A stretch of 64,000 nucleotides of DNA. Source: an uncultured bacterium (GTDB lineage Bacteria > Bacillota > Clostridia > Lachnospirales > Lachnospiraceae). Below are positions 1 through 6,972 of this stretch, one piece after another; positions within the stretch are counted from its first letter, which is position 1, and each line of letters opens with the position of its first letter. Both the position numbers and the translations under genes were made by a program. The notes below the pieces were generated by a model. The model was not told the DNA's origin, did no database searches, and saw only the letters and a program-made list of their open reading frames with translations. The DNA is taken from positions 44,721-108,720 of the forward strand of contig CANSLJ010000012.1 in the NCBI GenBank assembly GCA_947647735.1, in the 5' to 3' direction.

Positions 1-2
1 AT

Positions 3-260
3 GGAGGGCCGTGCCGGTATTATGGCGCTGAAGATATGCAGAATATTGTAGAATCATCCATGTGGCATGTGTCCTATCACAGAACTTACTGTAATGCCCT
101 CAATATGTGGATTGCCGGATGCGAGAACGTGGAGGAGGTGCAGGAGATATTCTACGGCGCTGACGTTCCGGAAAAATACAGGAACGAAGTGCTTAACGAT
201 TATCTTACGCAGATTGCTGAGATGGCGGCGGAAAGGAGGAGCGATGAAGAAACTGTATAA
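3..260 (+). CDS. Phage protein of unknown function, 5' end outside window
   Basis: The reading frame is open to the left edge of the window, so the true start is upstream or at an internal ATG (position 36). The visible 85 residues are hydrophilic, with an acidic middle (NVEEVQEIFYG) and no recognised motif. Its stop overlaps the start of the next gene by 17 bases, and the next gene's ribosome site lies inside it. This is the usual packing of a late phage operon. It precedes a lysis cassette, so a tail or accessory structural role is possible, but nothing in the sequence shows one. Confidence 0.6.
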   Translation, partial: GGPCRYYGAEDMQNIVESSMWHVSYHRTYCNALNMWIAGCENVEEVQEIFYGADVPEKYRNEVLNDYLTQIAEMAAERRSDEETV

Positions 261-660
261 GTATGTAGTGCTATTGCTTGTAGGCGGCGGATTGTACGTA
301 TTGTTGGAACTGATCTGGAGAGGACGGAGCCACTGGACTATGTTCCTGCTGAGCGGGATATGTTTTGTGAGTCTGGGATTGATCAATGAGATCCTTCCGT
401 GGGAGATGCCGGTCTGGCAGCAGATTATTATCGGCGCCTGCATCGTCACTGCGCTAGAATTTTTAACGGGGTGCATTGTCAATTTGTGGCTTGGATTGGG
501 CGTGTGGGATTACAGCGCTCTTCCGGGAAACGTAATGGGGCAGATATGCCCACAGTTTTTCTTACTATGGATTCCGGTGGCGCTGGCAGCCATCATATTG
601 GATGATTGGTTACGGTACTGGTGGTGGGATGAAGAGAAGCCGCATTACAATTTGATTTGA
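244..660 (+). CDS. Small multi-pass membrane protein, CmpB/ABC-type IV-like (PF06541), in prophage
   Basis: A 138-residue protein with four or so hydrophobic segments. Its C-terminal half (FLTGCIVNLWLGLGVWDYS, then PGNVMGQICPQFFLLWIPVALAAI) resembles the putative ABC-transporter type IV / CmpB membrane family often carried by Lachnospiraceae prophages. Start 244 is chosen because GGAAAGGAGGAGCG precedes it directly; longer in-frame starts have no ribosome site. It overlaps the previous gene and is followed by a lysis cassette. Transport activity is not demonstrated for this family; a phage membrane or superinfection role is equally possible. Confidence 0.65.
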   Translation: MKKLYKYVVLLLVGGGLYVLLELIWRGRSHWTMFLLSGICFVSLGLINEILPWEMPVWQQIIIGACIVTALEFLTGCIVNLWLGLGVWDYSALPGNVMGQICPQFFLLWIPVALAAIILDDWLRYWWWDEEKPHYNLI

Positions 661-734
661 AAAAACTATGAAACGATTATTTGAGACCGTCTGAATAAGA
701 CGGTTTTTTTATGTGGAAGGAGGTGAGAAAAATA

Positions 735-1064
735 ATGGATAACCCGGTAACACATAGGGAGCTGGAAGAGTTCCGGCGGCTGATGGAGTCAGAAAACGCA
801 CAGCTGAGGCAGGAGAACGACCGGCAGAACCACCGTATCGAGAACCTTGAGAAAAATCTCGAAAAGATAACAGAAATATCGGAATCTGTACATGAGCTGG
901 CTATTGTTATGAAATCCATGAAGGACGAGCAGACACGACAGGGAGAGCAGCTGAAGCAGATTGAGGGCAGGGACGGCGAGAAGTGGCGGAAAGCGATGGC
1001 ATATATTGGAACGGCCATATTGGGAGCTGTCCTAGCTATCGTTTTTGCGAAGATTGGGCTGTAG
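735..1064 (+). CDS. Coiled-coil protein with C-terminal membrane anchor, XhlA-like lysis accessory
   Basis: A 109-residue protein. Residues 1-80 are a charged coiled coil (RELEEFRRLMESENAQLRQE, QNHRIENLEKNLEKI) and the last 20 residues form one transmembrane helix (IGTAILGAVLAIVFAKIGL). This is the architecture of XhlA-type haemolysin/lysis accessory proteins next to holins. Start 735 follows GGAAGGAGGTGAGAAAAATA; an earlier in-frame ATG at 711 lies upstream of that site and is unlikely. It is separated from the membrane gene before it by a short A/T-rich hairpin region, and is followed 13 bases later by another membrane protein. Function is inferred from architecture and neighbours. Confidence 0.7.
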   Translation: MDNPVTHRELEEFRRLMESENAQLRQENDRQNHRIENLEKNLEKITEISESVHELAIVMKSMKDEQTRQGEQLKQIEGRDGEKWRKAMAYIGTAILGAVLAIVFAKIGL

Positions 1065-1077
1065 GAGGCGGGTGTGC

Positions 1078-1398
1078 ATGAGAAGCAGAAAAAAGAAAGG
1101 AGTCCGCCCATATAGGAAACTGAAAGAGGTTATAGACAAGATAGGCACACTGAATTTGATACTGATTCTGGTCGGTGCCTTTTTTGTTTGGTTCAATTGT
1201 CAGATGCTTGAGATTTTCCGGGAATATGCGAGCATTCCTGAAACTTATGCCTGCGCAGTCGTGGCGGCGACTATTGGTGAGTGTGGCATCTGTGGCTGGA
1301 TCAGGACTAATAAGGATCGAAAGCAGGAACACATATGGGAGAAAGAGGCAGAGAAAACAGCAAAATCAGAAGAAAGTGAGGAAAAGAGAAATGAATGA
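1078..1398 (+). CDS. Small phage membrane protein
   Basis: A 106-residue protein with a basic N-terminus (RSRKKKGVRPYRK), two hydrophobic segments (LNLILILVGAFFVWFN and a second around TYACAVVAATIGECGICGW) and a highly charged C-tail. Start 1078 follows AGGAGGCGGGTGTGC. The gene overlaps the holin gene that follows by 8 bases (1391-1398). It sits between the XhlA-like protein and the holin, so it is probably part of the lysis cassette, perhaps a second holin or pinholin-type protein. I do not recognise the family with certainty. Confidence 0.6.
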   Translation: MRSRKKKGVRPYRKLKEVIDKIGTLNLILILVGAFFVWFNCQMLEIFREYASIPETYACAVVAATIGECGICGWIRTNKDRKQEHIWEKEAEKTAKSEESEEKRNE

Positions 1399-1708
1399 AA
1401 TTGTTTTTGAGATCATTAAGATCATAGTTATGATTGCAGCTCTGGTTGTTACAAGGTATCTGGTTCCGTGGCTGAAGGAGAGGATTGGTGCCGAAAAGCT
1501 GGGGCAGGTTGAGAAGTGGGTAAAGTATGCGGTGGAAATGGCACAGCAGGTGCATAGGTACAAGCTCGGAGAGGACAGGAAAGCAATCGTTACGGAATTT
1601 CTGAGGGAAATCCTGATTGCAAAAAATATATCCATATCTGATGAGCAGCTGAATGTGCTGATTGAGGCAGCTGTCAAGGAAATGAAAATGCAGGAAAATA
1701 CGAATTAA
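1391..1708 (+). CDS. Phage holin, LLH family
   Basis: A 105-residue protein with one N-terminal transmembrane helix (FEIIKIIVMIAALVVTRYLVPWL) followed by a soluble helical domain (GQVEKWVKYAVEMAQQVHRYKLGEDRKAIVTEF). This fits the LLH (phage_holin_6) type found beside endolysins in Firmicutes phages. Holins oligomerise in the inner membrane and time host lysis. The start codon lies inside the end of the previous gene, implying translational coupling, and the endolysin gene begins 21 bases downstream. Confidence 0.8.
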   Translation: MNEIVFEIIKIIVMIAALVVTRYLVPWLKERIGAEKLGQVEKWVKYAVEMAQQVHRYKLGEDRKAIVTEFLREILIAKNISISDEQLNVLIEAAVKEMKMQENTN

Positions 1709-1729
1709 GAAAAGAACGGAGGTTATGTT

Positions 1730-2461
1730 ATGGCTATAATGATTGGAAGTGCAAGGATTGATGAACACGGACGATTAAGCGGGGGAGCTGCCGGAGACCA
1801 GAAACAGGCATCAGCTGTGAATGATACAACCGGTGAGGTGAGCATGCAGAAGATGTATACTCATTCAAAAGGATGGTATATATTGCGCCCGAAGAATCCT
1901 GATCATGCGGAACTGATTGCAGGCAAGATGGTTCAGGCTTGCAATAATGCCAATATTGGGTACGATCAGGGAAATCGTCTTGGTGTTATTACATACGGTA
2001 TAGGCACAACGGTCAAGACAGAATGCGACTGCAGTTCTTTAGTGCGGGCATGTGTCAAAGAAGTAACAGGAAAGGATCCCGGCAATTTTACAACGGCAAA
2101 TGAGGCGGCCATGCTGGAAACGACGGGCCTATTCGAGAAACGACAGGCGTATGTTTCCCAGAGCAAAACGCCGGTATACAATGGAGATGTGCTTGTCACA
2201 AAGAAGAAAGGACATACGGTTATCGTGACGAGCGGAAATCCTCGTGCTGTTCTGAAACCCGTAGAAGGCTATTATCCCAAATATACTGGAACGAGTTCCA
2301 GTATTGTGAGTGCCTTGGCAGCAGCAGGTGAAAAAGATACATCTATTGCGCACCGAAAAAAGATTGCGGTGGCAAATGATATAGCCGGTTATACTGGTAC
2401 TGCTTTGCAGAATATCAGCATGGTAAATCTGTTGAAGGCAGGAAAGTTAAAAAGGGCGTGA
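1730..2461 (+). CDS. Phage endolysin, NlpC/P60-like peptidoglycan hydrolase
   Basis: A 243-residue cell-wall hydrolase expected to cut peptidoglycan for phage release. The N-terminal domain carries the candidate catalytic cysteine (ECDCSSLVRACV, about residue 100-110) and a histidine in KKGHTVIVTSG about 60 residues later, the Cys-His order of NlpC/P60/CHAP enzymes. The start region (MIGSARIDEHGRLSGGAAGDQK) is shared by many Lachnospiraceae prophage lysins. The C-terminus (ALAAAGEKDTSIAHRKKIAVANDIAGYTGTA) looks like a short wall-binding repeat. It follows the holin, with ribosome site GGAGGTTATGTT, and ends a lysis cassette. Confidence 0.85.
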   Translation: MAIMIGSARIDEHGRLSGGAAGDQKQASAVNDTTGEVSMQKMYTHSKGWYILRPKNPDHAELIAGKMVQACNNANIGYDQGNRLGVITYGIGTTVKTECDCSSLVRACVKEVTGKDPGNFTTANEAAMLETTGLFEKRQAYVSQSKTPVYNGDVLVTKKKGHTVIVTSGNPRAVLKPVEGYYPKYTGTSSSIVSALAAAGEKDTSIAHRKKIAVANDIAGYTGTALQNISMVNLLKAGKLKRA

Positions 2462-2486
2462 ATCTGCATTCTATAATTAATGAAAA

Positions 2487-2508
2487 GGCGGTAGGTTACC
2501 CTGCCGCC
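2487..2508 (+). terminator. Hairpin after the lysis cassette
   Basis: A G+C-rich inverted repeat (GGCGGTAGG / CCCTGCCGCC) begins 26 bases after the endolysin stop. It lacks a clean T-tract, so it may act as a weak terminator or an mRNA 3' protector. Almost the same hairpin recurs at 4056-4088. Confidence 0.5.
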
Positions 2509-2582
2509 TGCTCCTCTAATAATTCTATTTCAATTCTGTTATAAGTAGATTTTTATAAGCATCTTTTGATACATTCGATAAA

Positions 2583-2601
2583 TTAATCAAAAAAAGATTA
2601 A
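2583..2601. promoter_or_regulatory. Candidate operator upstream of the XRE gene
   Basis: An A/T-rich inverted repeat, TTAATC-7 bases-GATTAA, followed by a further partial copy (AATAATCAAAAATC). It lies about 100 bases before the XRE start and upstream of a possible promoter (TTTACA, 17 bases, TAAAGT around 2620-2650). A phage-type regulator would be expected to bind such a site; the assignment is inference. Confidence 0.35.
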
Positions 2602-2690
2602 TAAAATAATCAAAAATCTGTTTACAAATAAATCAATATATGGTAAAGTTTAGAAAATAAGGAAGGCGACTGTGAATGGAGGAGAAGACT

Positions 2691-3038
2691 ATGGTAACAA
2701 AATTCGGGAAATTTTGTCGTAACATAAGAATGGATCATGGCGATTTGTTATATGATATGGCAAGGAAATTAGGGGTGTCATCTGCTTTTTTGTCTAGGGT
2801 TGAAAATGGTAAGGCGAAGCCGCCTATGGAGTGGAAGAAAACCATTATATCAGAATATCAATTAAATAAGGAGCAAGAACTGGAACTGGAAAAGTGTATG
2901 AGTGAAGCCAGGGAAAATGTGATAAGAATAGATTCTTTATCACAGGAGGATAAGGATATGATGTTTGCATTCGCAAGACAATTAGATGGACTTGGTGAAG
3001 GTGAAAAAGATAAATGGCGAAAGCTGTTGAAAATGTGA
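2691..3038 (+). CDS. XRE-family HTH regulator, partner of ImmA-type peptidase
   Basis: A 115-residue DNA-binding protein with an N-terminal Cro/CI helix-turn-helix (LLYDMARKLGVSSAFLSRVENGK, residues about 20-43) and an acidic helical C-terminus. Start 2691 gives the usual short leader before the HTH and follows GGAGGAGAAGACT; an in-frame ATG at 2676 also has a purine-rich site. The ImmA/IrrE-type gene starts 17 bases after its stop. Such pairs control lysogeny or conjugative elements (ImmR/ImmA of ICEBs1) or act as toxin-antitoxin modules. It sits at the prophage end, so a prophage maintenance or stress-response role is likely. Confidence 0.8.
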   Translation: MVTKFGKFCRNIRMDHGDLLYDMARKLGVSSAFLSRVENGKAKPPMEWKKTIISEYQLNKEQELELEKCMSEARENVIRIDSLSQEDKDMMFAFARQLDGLGEGEKDKWRKLLKM

Positions 3039-3055
3039 GATGGAGGGAGAATATT

Positions 3056-3565
3056 ATGGAAAAAATATCTGTGGCGCCGATGTCGAGAAGGAATTTGAGA
3101 GAATTTGCTTGTAAGTTTAGGCACATATTTGGACTGGAAAATGAATTAAATTTTCCAATCGTTAGATTTATCGAATGGATATTGCCAATGTTAGGATTTG
3201 ATTATGAAATTGTTCCAGTGAATGAAATGGGAAATGCTTATGGCGTTACTCACACAGGGATGAGAGTTATGAAAATCAGAGAGGATGTATATGACAAGGC
3301 CGTAGAAGGTAATCCACGGCATAGATTTACATTGGCGCATGAATTAGGACATTTTCTTCTTCATACACCAGATAGGGTTAGTTTTGCCAGGGGAGAAGTA
3401 CCGGCATATATGAATCCTGAATGGCAAGCAAATGTTTTTGCGGGCGAATTACTGGCTCCATGCGAATTGGTTCGGGGAATGACAGTGCAAGACATAGCAG
3501 AGAAATGCGGAATGTCATTTACAGCAGCCCAGATACAATATAATGAATACCACAAAGCGATGTAA
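3056..3565 (+). CDS. ImmA/IrrE-family zinc metallopeptidase
   Basis: A 169-residue protein with the zinc-binding HELGH motif (RFTLAHELGHFLLHTP) and a downstream Glu-rich segment (WQANVFAGELLAP) that would supply the third ligand, as in COG2856 peptidases. In ICEBs1 and phages these enzymes cleave the paired repressor during the SOS response; in other systems they are toxins neutralised by the XRE partner. Start 3056 follows GGAGGGAGAATATT. The gene is co-directional with and 17 bases after the XRE gene, which supports a functional pair. Confidence 0.85.
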   Translation: MEKISVAPMSRRNLREFACKFRHIFGLENELNFPIVRFIEWILPMLGFDYEIVPVNEMGNAYGVTHTGMRVMKIREDVYDKAVEGNPRHRFTLAHELGHFLLHTPDRVSFARGEVPAYMNPEWQANVFAGELLAPCELVRGMTVQDIAEKCGMSFTAAQIQYNEYHKAM

Positions 3566-3591
3566 TGAGGCGACTCTTTACATAGAAAAAA

Positions 3592-3612
3592 CCAAGCACA
3601 CGAGATGCTTGG
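3592..3612. terminator. Hairpin after the XRE/ImmA pair
   Basis: Inverted repeat CCAAGCA-7 bases-TGCTTGG located 26 bases after the ImmA-type stop. An A-tract precedes it on the + strand, so the stem is followed by a T-tract only when read on the - strand. It could terminate in that direction or simply cap the + transcript. Confidence 0.5.
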
Positions 3613-3726
3613 CTCTTGCTGAAAAGTATTGCTACAGTTCAGCTGGTTATACTTCTGTCTGAACAACTTTAGTATAGCACTGTGGTAACCTTTTCGCAAG
3701 AGAAATTTGCGAAAGGAGGGAGCATT

Positions 3727-3849
3727 ATGTATATTTTCCGTGCTAGTATTACCACAAAGGATGGAACAAAAATTTATGCTAAAGATTATGGCAAGCGCGC
3801 GTTCCGCATTTGGGTAGGATCCAAACCGGAACCGGTTAAAGGGAACTAA
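3727..3849 (+). CDS. Tiny prophage protein (40 aa)
   Basis: A 40-codon ORF with a strong ribosome site (AAAGGAGGGAGCATT). The product is basic and soluble (starts MYIFRASITTKDGTKIYAKD, ends GSKPEPVKGN). A hairpin at about 3691-3714 (CCTTTTCGCAA...TTTGCGAAAGG) overlaps the ribosome site and could control translation. The KDGTKIYAKDYGKRAF pattern (Lys-Asp-Gly-Thr then aromatic/basic) suggests a short beta fold. No function is recognised. Confidence 0.55.
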   Translation: MYIFRASITTKDGTKIYAKDYGKRAFRIWVGSKPEPVKGN

Positions 3850-3913
3850 TTAACTGAGGCAGCATTTTGCCAGCTGGGATGCTGCTATTTCTCAATGATG
3901 TGGAGGAATAGAT

Positions 3914-4033
3914 ATGGCAAAAACAAAGTCCAGCATTAGAGGTAAACGTAATAAAAAGATTGTACCAGTAAAATCTTATGTGAAAAGAGATGGTACTAGA
4001 GTAAATGGATATAGGCGGTCAACGCCTAATTGA
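3914..4033 (+). CDS. Tiny basic prophage protein (39 aa)
   Basis: A 39-codon ORF preceded by GTGGAGGAATAGAT. The product is strongly basic (MAKTKSSIRGKRNKKIVPVK...) and ends with a KRDGTRVNGYRRSTPN motif. Similar basic tails (KDGT-x-V-x2-Y-x-R-S-x-PN) occur in other small phage and mobilome proteins. An inverted repeat (GCAGCAT...ATGCTGC, 3859-3885) separates it from the previous tiny ORF. Its charge suggests nucleic-acid binding; no function is known. Confidence 0.55.
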   Translation: MAKTKSSIRGKRNKKIVPVKSYVKRDGTRVNGYRRSTPN

Positions 4034-4055
4034 GGAAAAAGTAGAATATTTTATA

Positions 4056-4088
4056 GAACAGGTGGTAGGATTACCCTGCCGCCTGTTC
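4056..4088 (+). terminator. Hairpin terminator, near-copy of the 2487 hairpin
   Basis: A long stem (GAACAGGTGGTAGG / CCCTGCCGCCTGTTC) 22 bases after the 39-aa ORF, followed by a short T-run. Its centre is nearly identical to the hairpin at 2487-2508, so the two are a dispersed repeat that closes two separate prophage transcription units. Confidence 0.65.
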
Positions 4089-4168
4089 TTTAAGGAGAAT
4101 GCCAAGTAACTATTTAGGGTGGATTAAGCAGAACCATTTAGAGCAGTGGGAAAAGATTGGGGGCAAGG

Positions 4169-4363
4169 CTAACGATAGTCGAGCATAAGAAGGTCTCTGG
4201 TGATAGTGTAAAAAACTTCACCAGAGGCATTTTCGATTTGACACCCTGAAAATGCTGCGGCATCAATATACTGGTATGCGTAGTCCATAGCATCTTCCAG
4301 GCTAGAAAACGGCTTGCTTTTTTCTTTATGGCAATGATAGGAGTATTTTATAAGATAGAACAT
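4169..4363 (-). CDS. Hypothetical small protein (64 aa)
   Basis: A 64-residue ORF whose composition looks like a real protein (HKEKSKPFSSLEDAMDYAY, then an acidic Cys-containing middle and FYTITRDLL). There is no clear ribosome site upstream, and it is the only reversed gene of the prophage end. It faces the attachment junction, so it may be a cargo gene read from the prophage edge. No family is recognised. Confidence 0.45.
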   Translation of the reverse strand: MFYLIKYSYHCHKEKSKPFSSLEDAMDYAYQYIDAAAFSGCQIENASGEVFYTITRDLLMLDYR

Positions 4364-4466
4364 TTTTATAATTTCGTTGTGAAATCTGTTTTATTTGTAC
4401 TTACATATGCTATTCTTTCATAGGTGTTTTTTGTAACTGTACATTGAAAAGAAATAGTAAATTACG

Positions 4467-5108
4467 TTATATAATTTGATTGCAATGAATGATATCTTGG
4501 AGTAGTAAAATATATTTTACTACCGTAAATTCTCCCTGTCCTCCTGAAAAAGCGGCAGCGGTGGAGCCAAAGTCGATGGACTGATCGATATTCACTTCGG
4601 ATTTGTCAATATTGTTTTTGGAGAGTATGTACTCAAAGACCATCTCCGGCATACCGCCTGCCCTGCCGCCCAGCACATCTTTTCCTTTCAGCATATCCCA
4701 GGTGAAATTGTCGATGGGCTCTCTTGCCACAAGGAAGTTTCCGGCGCGCTGGGTGAGCTGCGCGAAGTTCACGGCGCTGTCCTCCACGCCCTCCGCGTAG
4801 CTGTAGATCGTCGCTTCCGCCCCCATAAAGCCGATGTCGGCTTCCCCGGACAGCAGGGCGGTCATGGTCTTGTCGGCGCCGTATCCTGTGACAAGTTCCA
4901 CATCGAGCCCTTCTTCCGCAAAGTAGCCTTCTTCGATCGCCACATACATGGGTGCATAAAAGATGGAATGCGCCACCTCGTTCAACACCACATGCGTTTT
5001 ATCTCCCGCAGGTTGTTCTTCTGAGCCGCATCCTGTGAGCAGTGCGGTCATACTAAAGAGCATTACCGTGCTCAACAGCAATGCGATCACTTTTTTTGCC
5101 TTTTTCAT
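4467..5108 (-). pseudogene. ABC substrate-binding lipoprotein (SsuA/NMT1-like), 3'-truncated at prophage junction
   Basis: The product begins with a lipoprotein signal peptide (VIALLLSTVMLFSMTALLTGC), followed by the NMT1/SsuA-type fold (HSIFYAPMYVAIEEGYFAEEG, KTMTALLSGEADIGFMG). These proteins deliver sulfonates, taurine, nitrate or thiamine precursors to an ABC importer. Homologues run to about 320-340 residues. Here the homology stops after FSGGQGEFTV, at roughly residue 195, and unrelated residues lead to a stop. The break coincides with a perfect palindrome at 4502-4523. The remainder of the gene and its permease/ATPase are expected at the far end of the prophage, outside the window. Start 5108 follows GGGAGAACCT. 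Confidence 0.8.
4502..4523. other. Candidate prophage attachment junction (attR-like), 22-bp perfect palindrome
   Basis: A perfect 22-bp palindrome (left half GTAGTAAAATA) sits exactly where the homology of the substrate-binding protein gene ends and prophage-type DNA begins. Core sites of tyrosine integrases are short inverted repeats around an overlap region, so this is a plausible crossover site. The matching copy would lie beyond the left edge. Confidence 0.55.
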
Positions 5109-5120
5109 AGGTTCTCCCAT

Positions 5121-5370
5121 TGTTGGTTTTATACATTATATGCGGGAAAGAAAAAAAGTGATTGCCGGAGTAAAGTTTTTGAAGAATGATAGTTCGATCA
5201 TTTATGTGGCAGGGCATAAAGTTACGATAATTGATATCCCACGGATCATTTGGAACAGCATATCCGCGTTCGCGCTTCAACAGATTGCGTTCATTTGATC
5301 TTCCTCCTGCCGATTCTATCATGTGTCGGGATCAGTAGTATCATAAGATTTCGATATCCAGGTTTTCCTT
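5121..5370. other. Intergenic, no supported gene
   Basis: This stretch between the truncated lipoprotein gene and the aldolase gene shows no protein I can support. On the - strand a good ribosome site (GGCAGGAGGAAGATCAA) precedes an ATG near 5290 that stops after five codons. The segment may be the 5' leader of the former transporter operon. Confidence 0.4.
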
Positions 5371-6048
5371 TTATAATTCAGCGATCGTACAGTCTCCGAA
5401 AATGGATATCCAGTCAGAGCTGAAATCCGCAACCGCCTTTGTGATATACGGCTGCTCCAGTGCCTGGAAGAGTATTGACGGATCGAGTGTAGCGGTCTGG
5501 GCGCCGGCAAGATGCGCTTTGTTCACCTGGCCTGCGTTCTTGAAACTTGCGGCAAGAATGATGGTGCCGTAATTATATTGCGCTATCATCTCCGCAAACG
5601 ATGCAATAATGTCTTCCGGATCCAAACCCATATTCTCCATGCGGTTGTAATATGGCGCTATGTAATCGGCGCCTGCCTCCATTGCCAGAAATCCCTGCAT
5701 TTTACTGTAGATTGCAGTAGCGGTGACATTGATCCCCCGGGCTTTCAGCAGTTTGATCGTTTTGATTCCGTCCGTGGTTACCGGAATTTTAATATATACG
5801 TCTTTGTCGACATTTGTCAGGATCTTGTCAGCATCCTTCAACATACCTTCTGTATCTAAAGCGGTTACCTGGATATGCAGTGATTTTTCGCTGCCGATAA
5901 TGGAACGGATTTCTTTCATATGGGTAAAAAAGTCAATTTTACCTTCATTCTTGACGATCGAAGGATTGGATGTCACCCCGTCGATCGGGAATATGTCGCA
6001 GCAGCGGCGGATGCTGTTAAGATTTGCTGTGTCTAATAAGTATTTCAT
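5371..6048 (-). CDS. fsa: Fructose-6-phosphate aldolase / transaldolase-like protein
   Basis: A 225-residue member of the small transaldolase subfamily (TalC/FSA), which forms a Schiff base to make or split C6 sugars such as fructose 6-phosphate into dihydroxyacetone and glyceraldehyde 3-phosphate. Lys87 in DVYIKIPVT matches the FSA catalytic lysine (Lys85 in E. coli). The N-terminus (MKYLLDTANL) and the SNPSIVKNEG and NVTATAIYS motifs are typical. The length fits FSA rather than the longer classical transaldolase. It stands alone, with no sugar transporter beside it. Some family members are true transaldolases, so the substrate is open. Confidence 0.85.
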   Translation of the reverse strand: MKYLLDTANLNSIRRCCDIFPIDGVTSNPSIVKNEGKIDFFTHMKEIRSIIGSEKSLHIQVTALDTEGMLKDADKILTNVDKDVYIKIPVTTDGIKTIKLLKARGINVTATAIYSKMQGFLAMEAGADYIAPYYNRMENMGLDPEDIIASFAEMIAQYNYGTIILAASFKNAGQVNKAHLAGAQTATLDPSILFQALEQPYITKAVADFSSDWISIFGDCTIAEL

Positions 6049-6181
6049 AGGTTACCTCCGGTTAAATTTGATGGGCGATCGTACCTGCATTTAGTTGGTT
6101 GTCGATCTGGCTGTCAGACGAATGTTGCCTTTTGATAAAATAGTATGTTAGCAGAGATGGTGGCGTAAGTCAATAAATATA

Positions 6182-6195
6182 CTTTCGTACGAAAG
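6182..6195. promoter_or_regulatory. 14-bp perfect palindrome between divergent genes
   Basis: CTTTCGTACGAAAG is a perfect palindrome in the 281-bp space between the aldolase-like gene and the PAP2-like gene. It has the form of an operator for a dimeric regulator of either gene. The remainder of the gap is A/T-rich with no gene. Confidence 0.4.
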
Positions 6196-6329
6196 GAAAA
6201 GTGCTTATTAAATTTACCGTCAATAAAAAAGTGATAAAAACTATTGCTTTTATACATAAAAAGTGATACCATTACACATAGTATTAAAAACTAGATTATA
6301 AAGATAAAGAAACGATAGGAGGTAGAGAT

Positions 6330-6935
6330 ATGAGTGAAAATATAAAAGCAGACAACAGGACAATGGGAAATATGCTGGCGAAGGGGATCCGGGTACTGAC
6401 AGTGCCGCCGATCCTGATCACTGGTATGCTGATCACATTGACGGTTTCACTGGATAATTTCTGCAGCAGTACGGCGCAGATGACGCTGGCGATCATACTT
6501 TTGGGGCTCGTGCCGATCCTGGCGTATCCGCTTCAGAAGCTTCTGCCGTCCAAAGGGGAAGTGCGGGAGGAGCAGCGCAATATGGCATTTATCCTTACCT
6601 TTACGGGATATCTGACCGCACTGATCTTTTCCATAGCCGGGAATTGCGGCAGACAGCTTCAATATATCATTGTTTCCTATTTTATTTCCATGTCGCTGCT
6701 GGTGTTTTTCAATAAGGTGCTGCATGTGCGGGCAAGCGGGCATGCCTGCAGCGTGACAGGGACGTTGTATTTTCTGTCATTCTTTCTGGGCGCGGATGCG
6801 ATCATTCCCTGTATCTGTATTGCGATAGCGGTCGTGTGGTCTTCCCTGCACCTGAAACGGCATACGATACAGGAGATATTCTGGGGCTCGGCGGTGTGCC
6901 TTCCGTGTATACTGGCATCGATATTTATCCTATAG
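6330..6935 (+). CDS. PAP2-superfamily-like integral membrane protein
   Basis: A 201-residue membrane protein with about five hydrophobic segments. The region NKVLHVRASGHACSVTG and the later SSLHLKRHTIQEIFWGSA resemble the SGH and SR-x5-H motifs of type 2 phosphatidic-acid phosphatases, keeping the two histidines but with a weakened first motif. It may dephosphorylate a lipid phosphate (undecaprenyl pyrophosphate recycling or phosphatidate), or be a diverged non-catalytic relative. Start 6330 follows AGGAGGTAGAGAT. It ends at a terminator shared with the convergent DtxR gene. Confidence 0.6.
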   Translation: MSENIKADNRTMGNMLAKGIRVLTVPPILITGMLITLTVSLDNFCSSTAQMTLAIILLGLVPILAYPLQKLLPSKGEVREEQRNMAFILTFTGYLTALIFSIAGNCGRQLQYIIVSYFISMSLLVFFNKVLHVRASGHACSVTGTLYFLSFFLGADAIIPCICIAIAVVWSSLHLKRHTIQEIFWGSAVCLPCILASIFIL

Positions 6936-6940
6936 AATAA

Positions 6941-6967
6941 AAGAAACCGCCCCGGGGGCGGCTTCTT
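6941..6967. terminator. Bidirectional terminator
   Basis: A G+C-rich stem (CCGCCCC/GGGGCGG core, extended by AAGAAA and TTCTT arms) lies between the convergent PAP2-like and DtxR genes and is flanked by A- and T-runs suited to both directions. Confidence 0.75.
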
Positions 6968-6972
6968 TGTTC

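Noticed and set aside
4099-4185. 28-codon ORF starting after the 4056 hairpin
   Set aside because: The purine run touches the ATG, leaving no spacing for ribosome binding, and its end overlaps the opposite-strand gene.
5053-5322. 89-codon ORF on the - strand before the truncated lipoprotein
   Set aside because: It overlaps the lipoprotein signal-peptide region in another frame and has no ribosome site at its start; no motif is seen.
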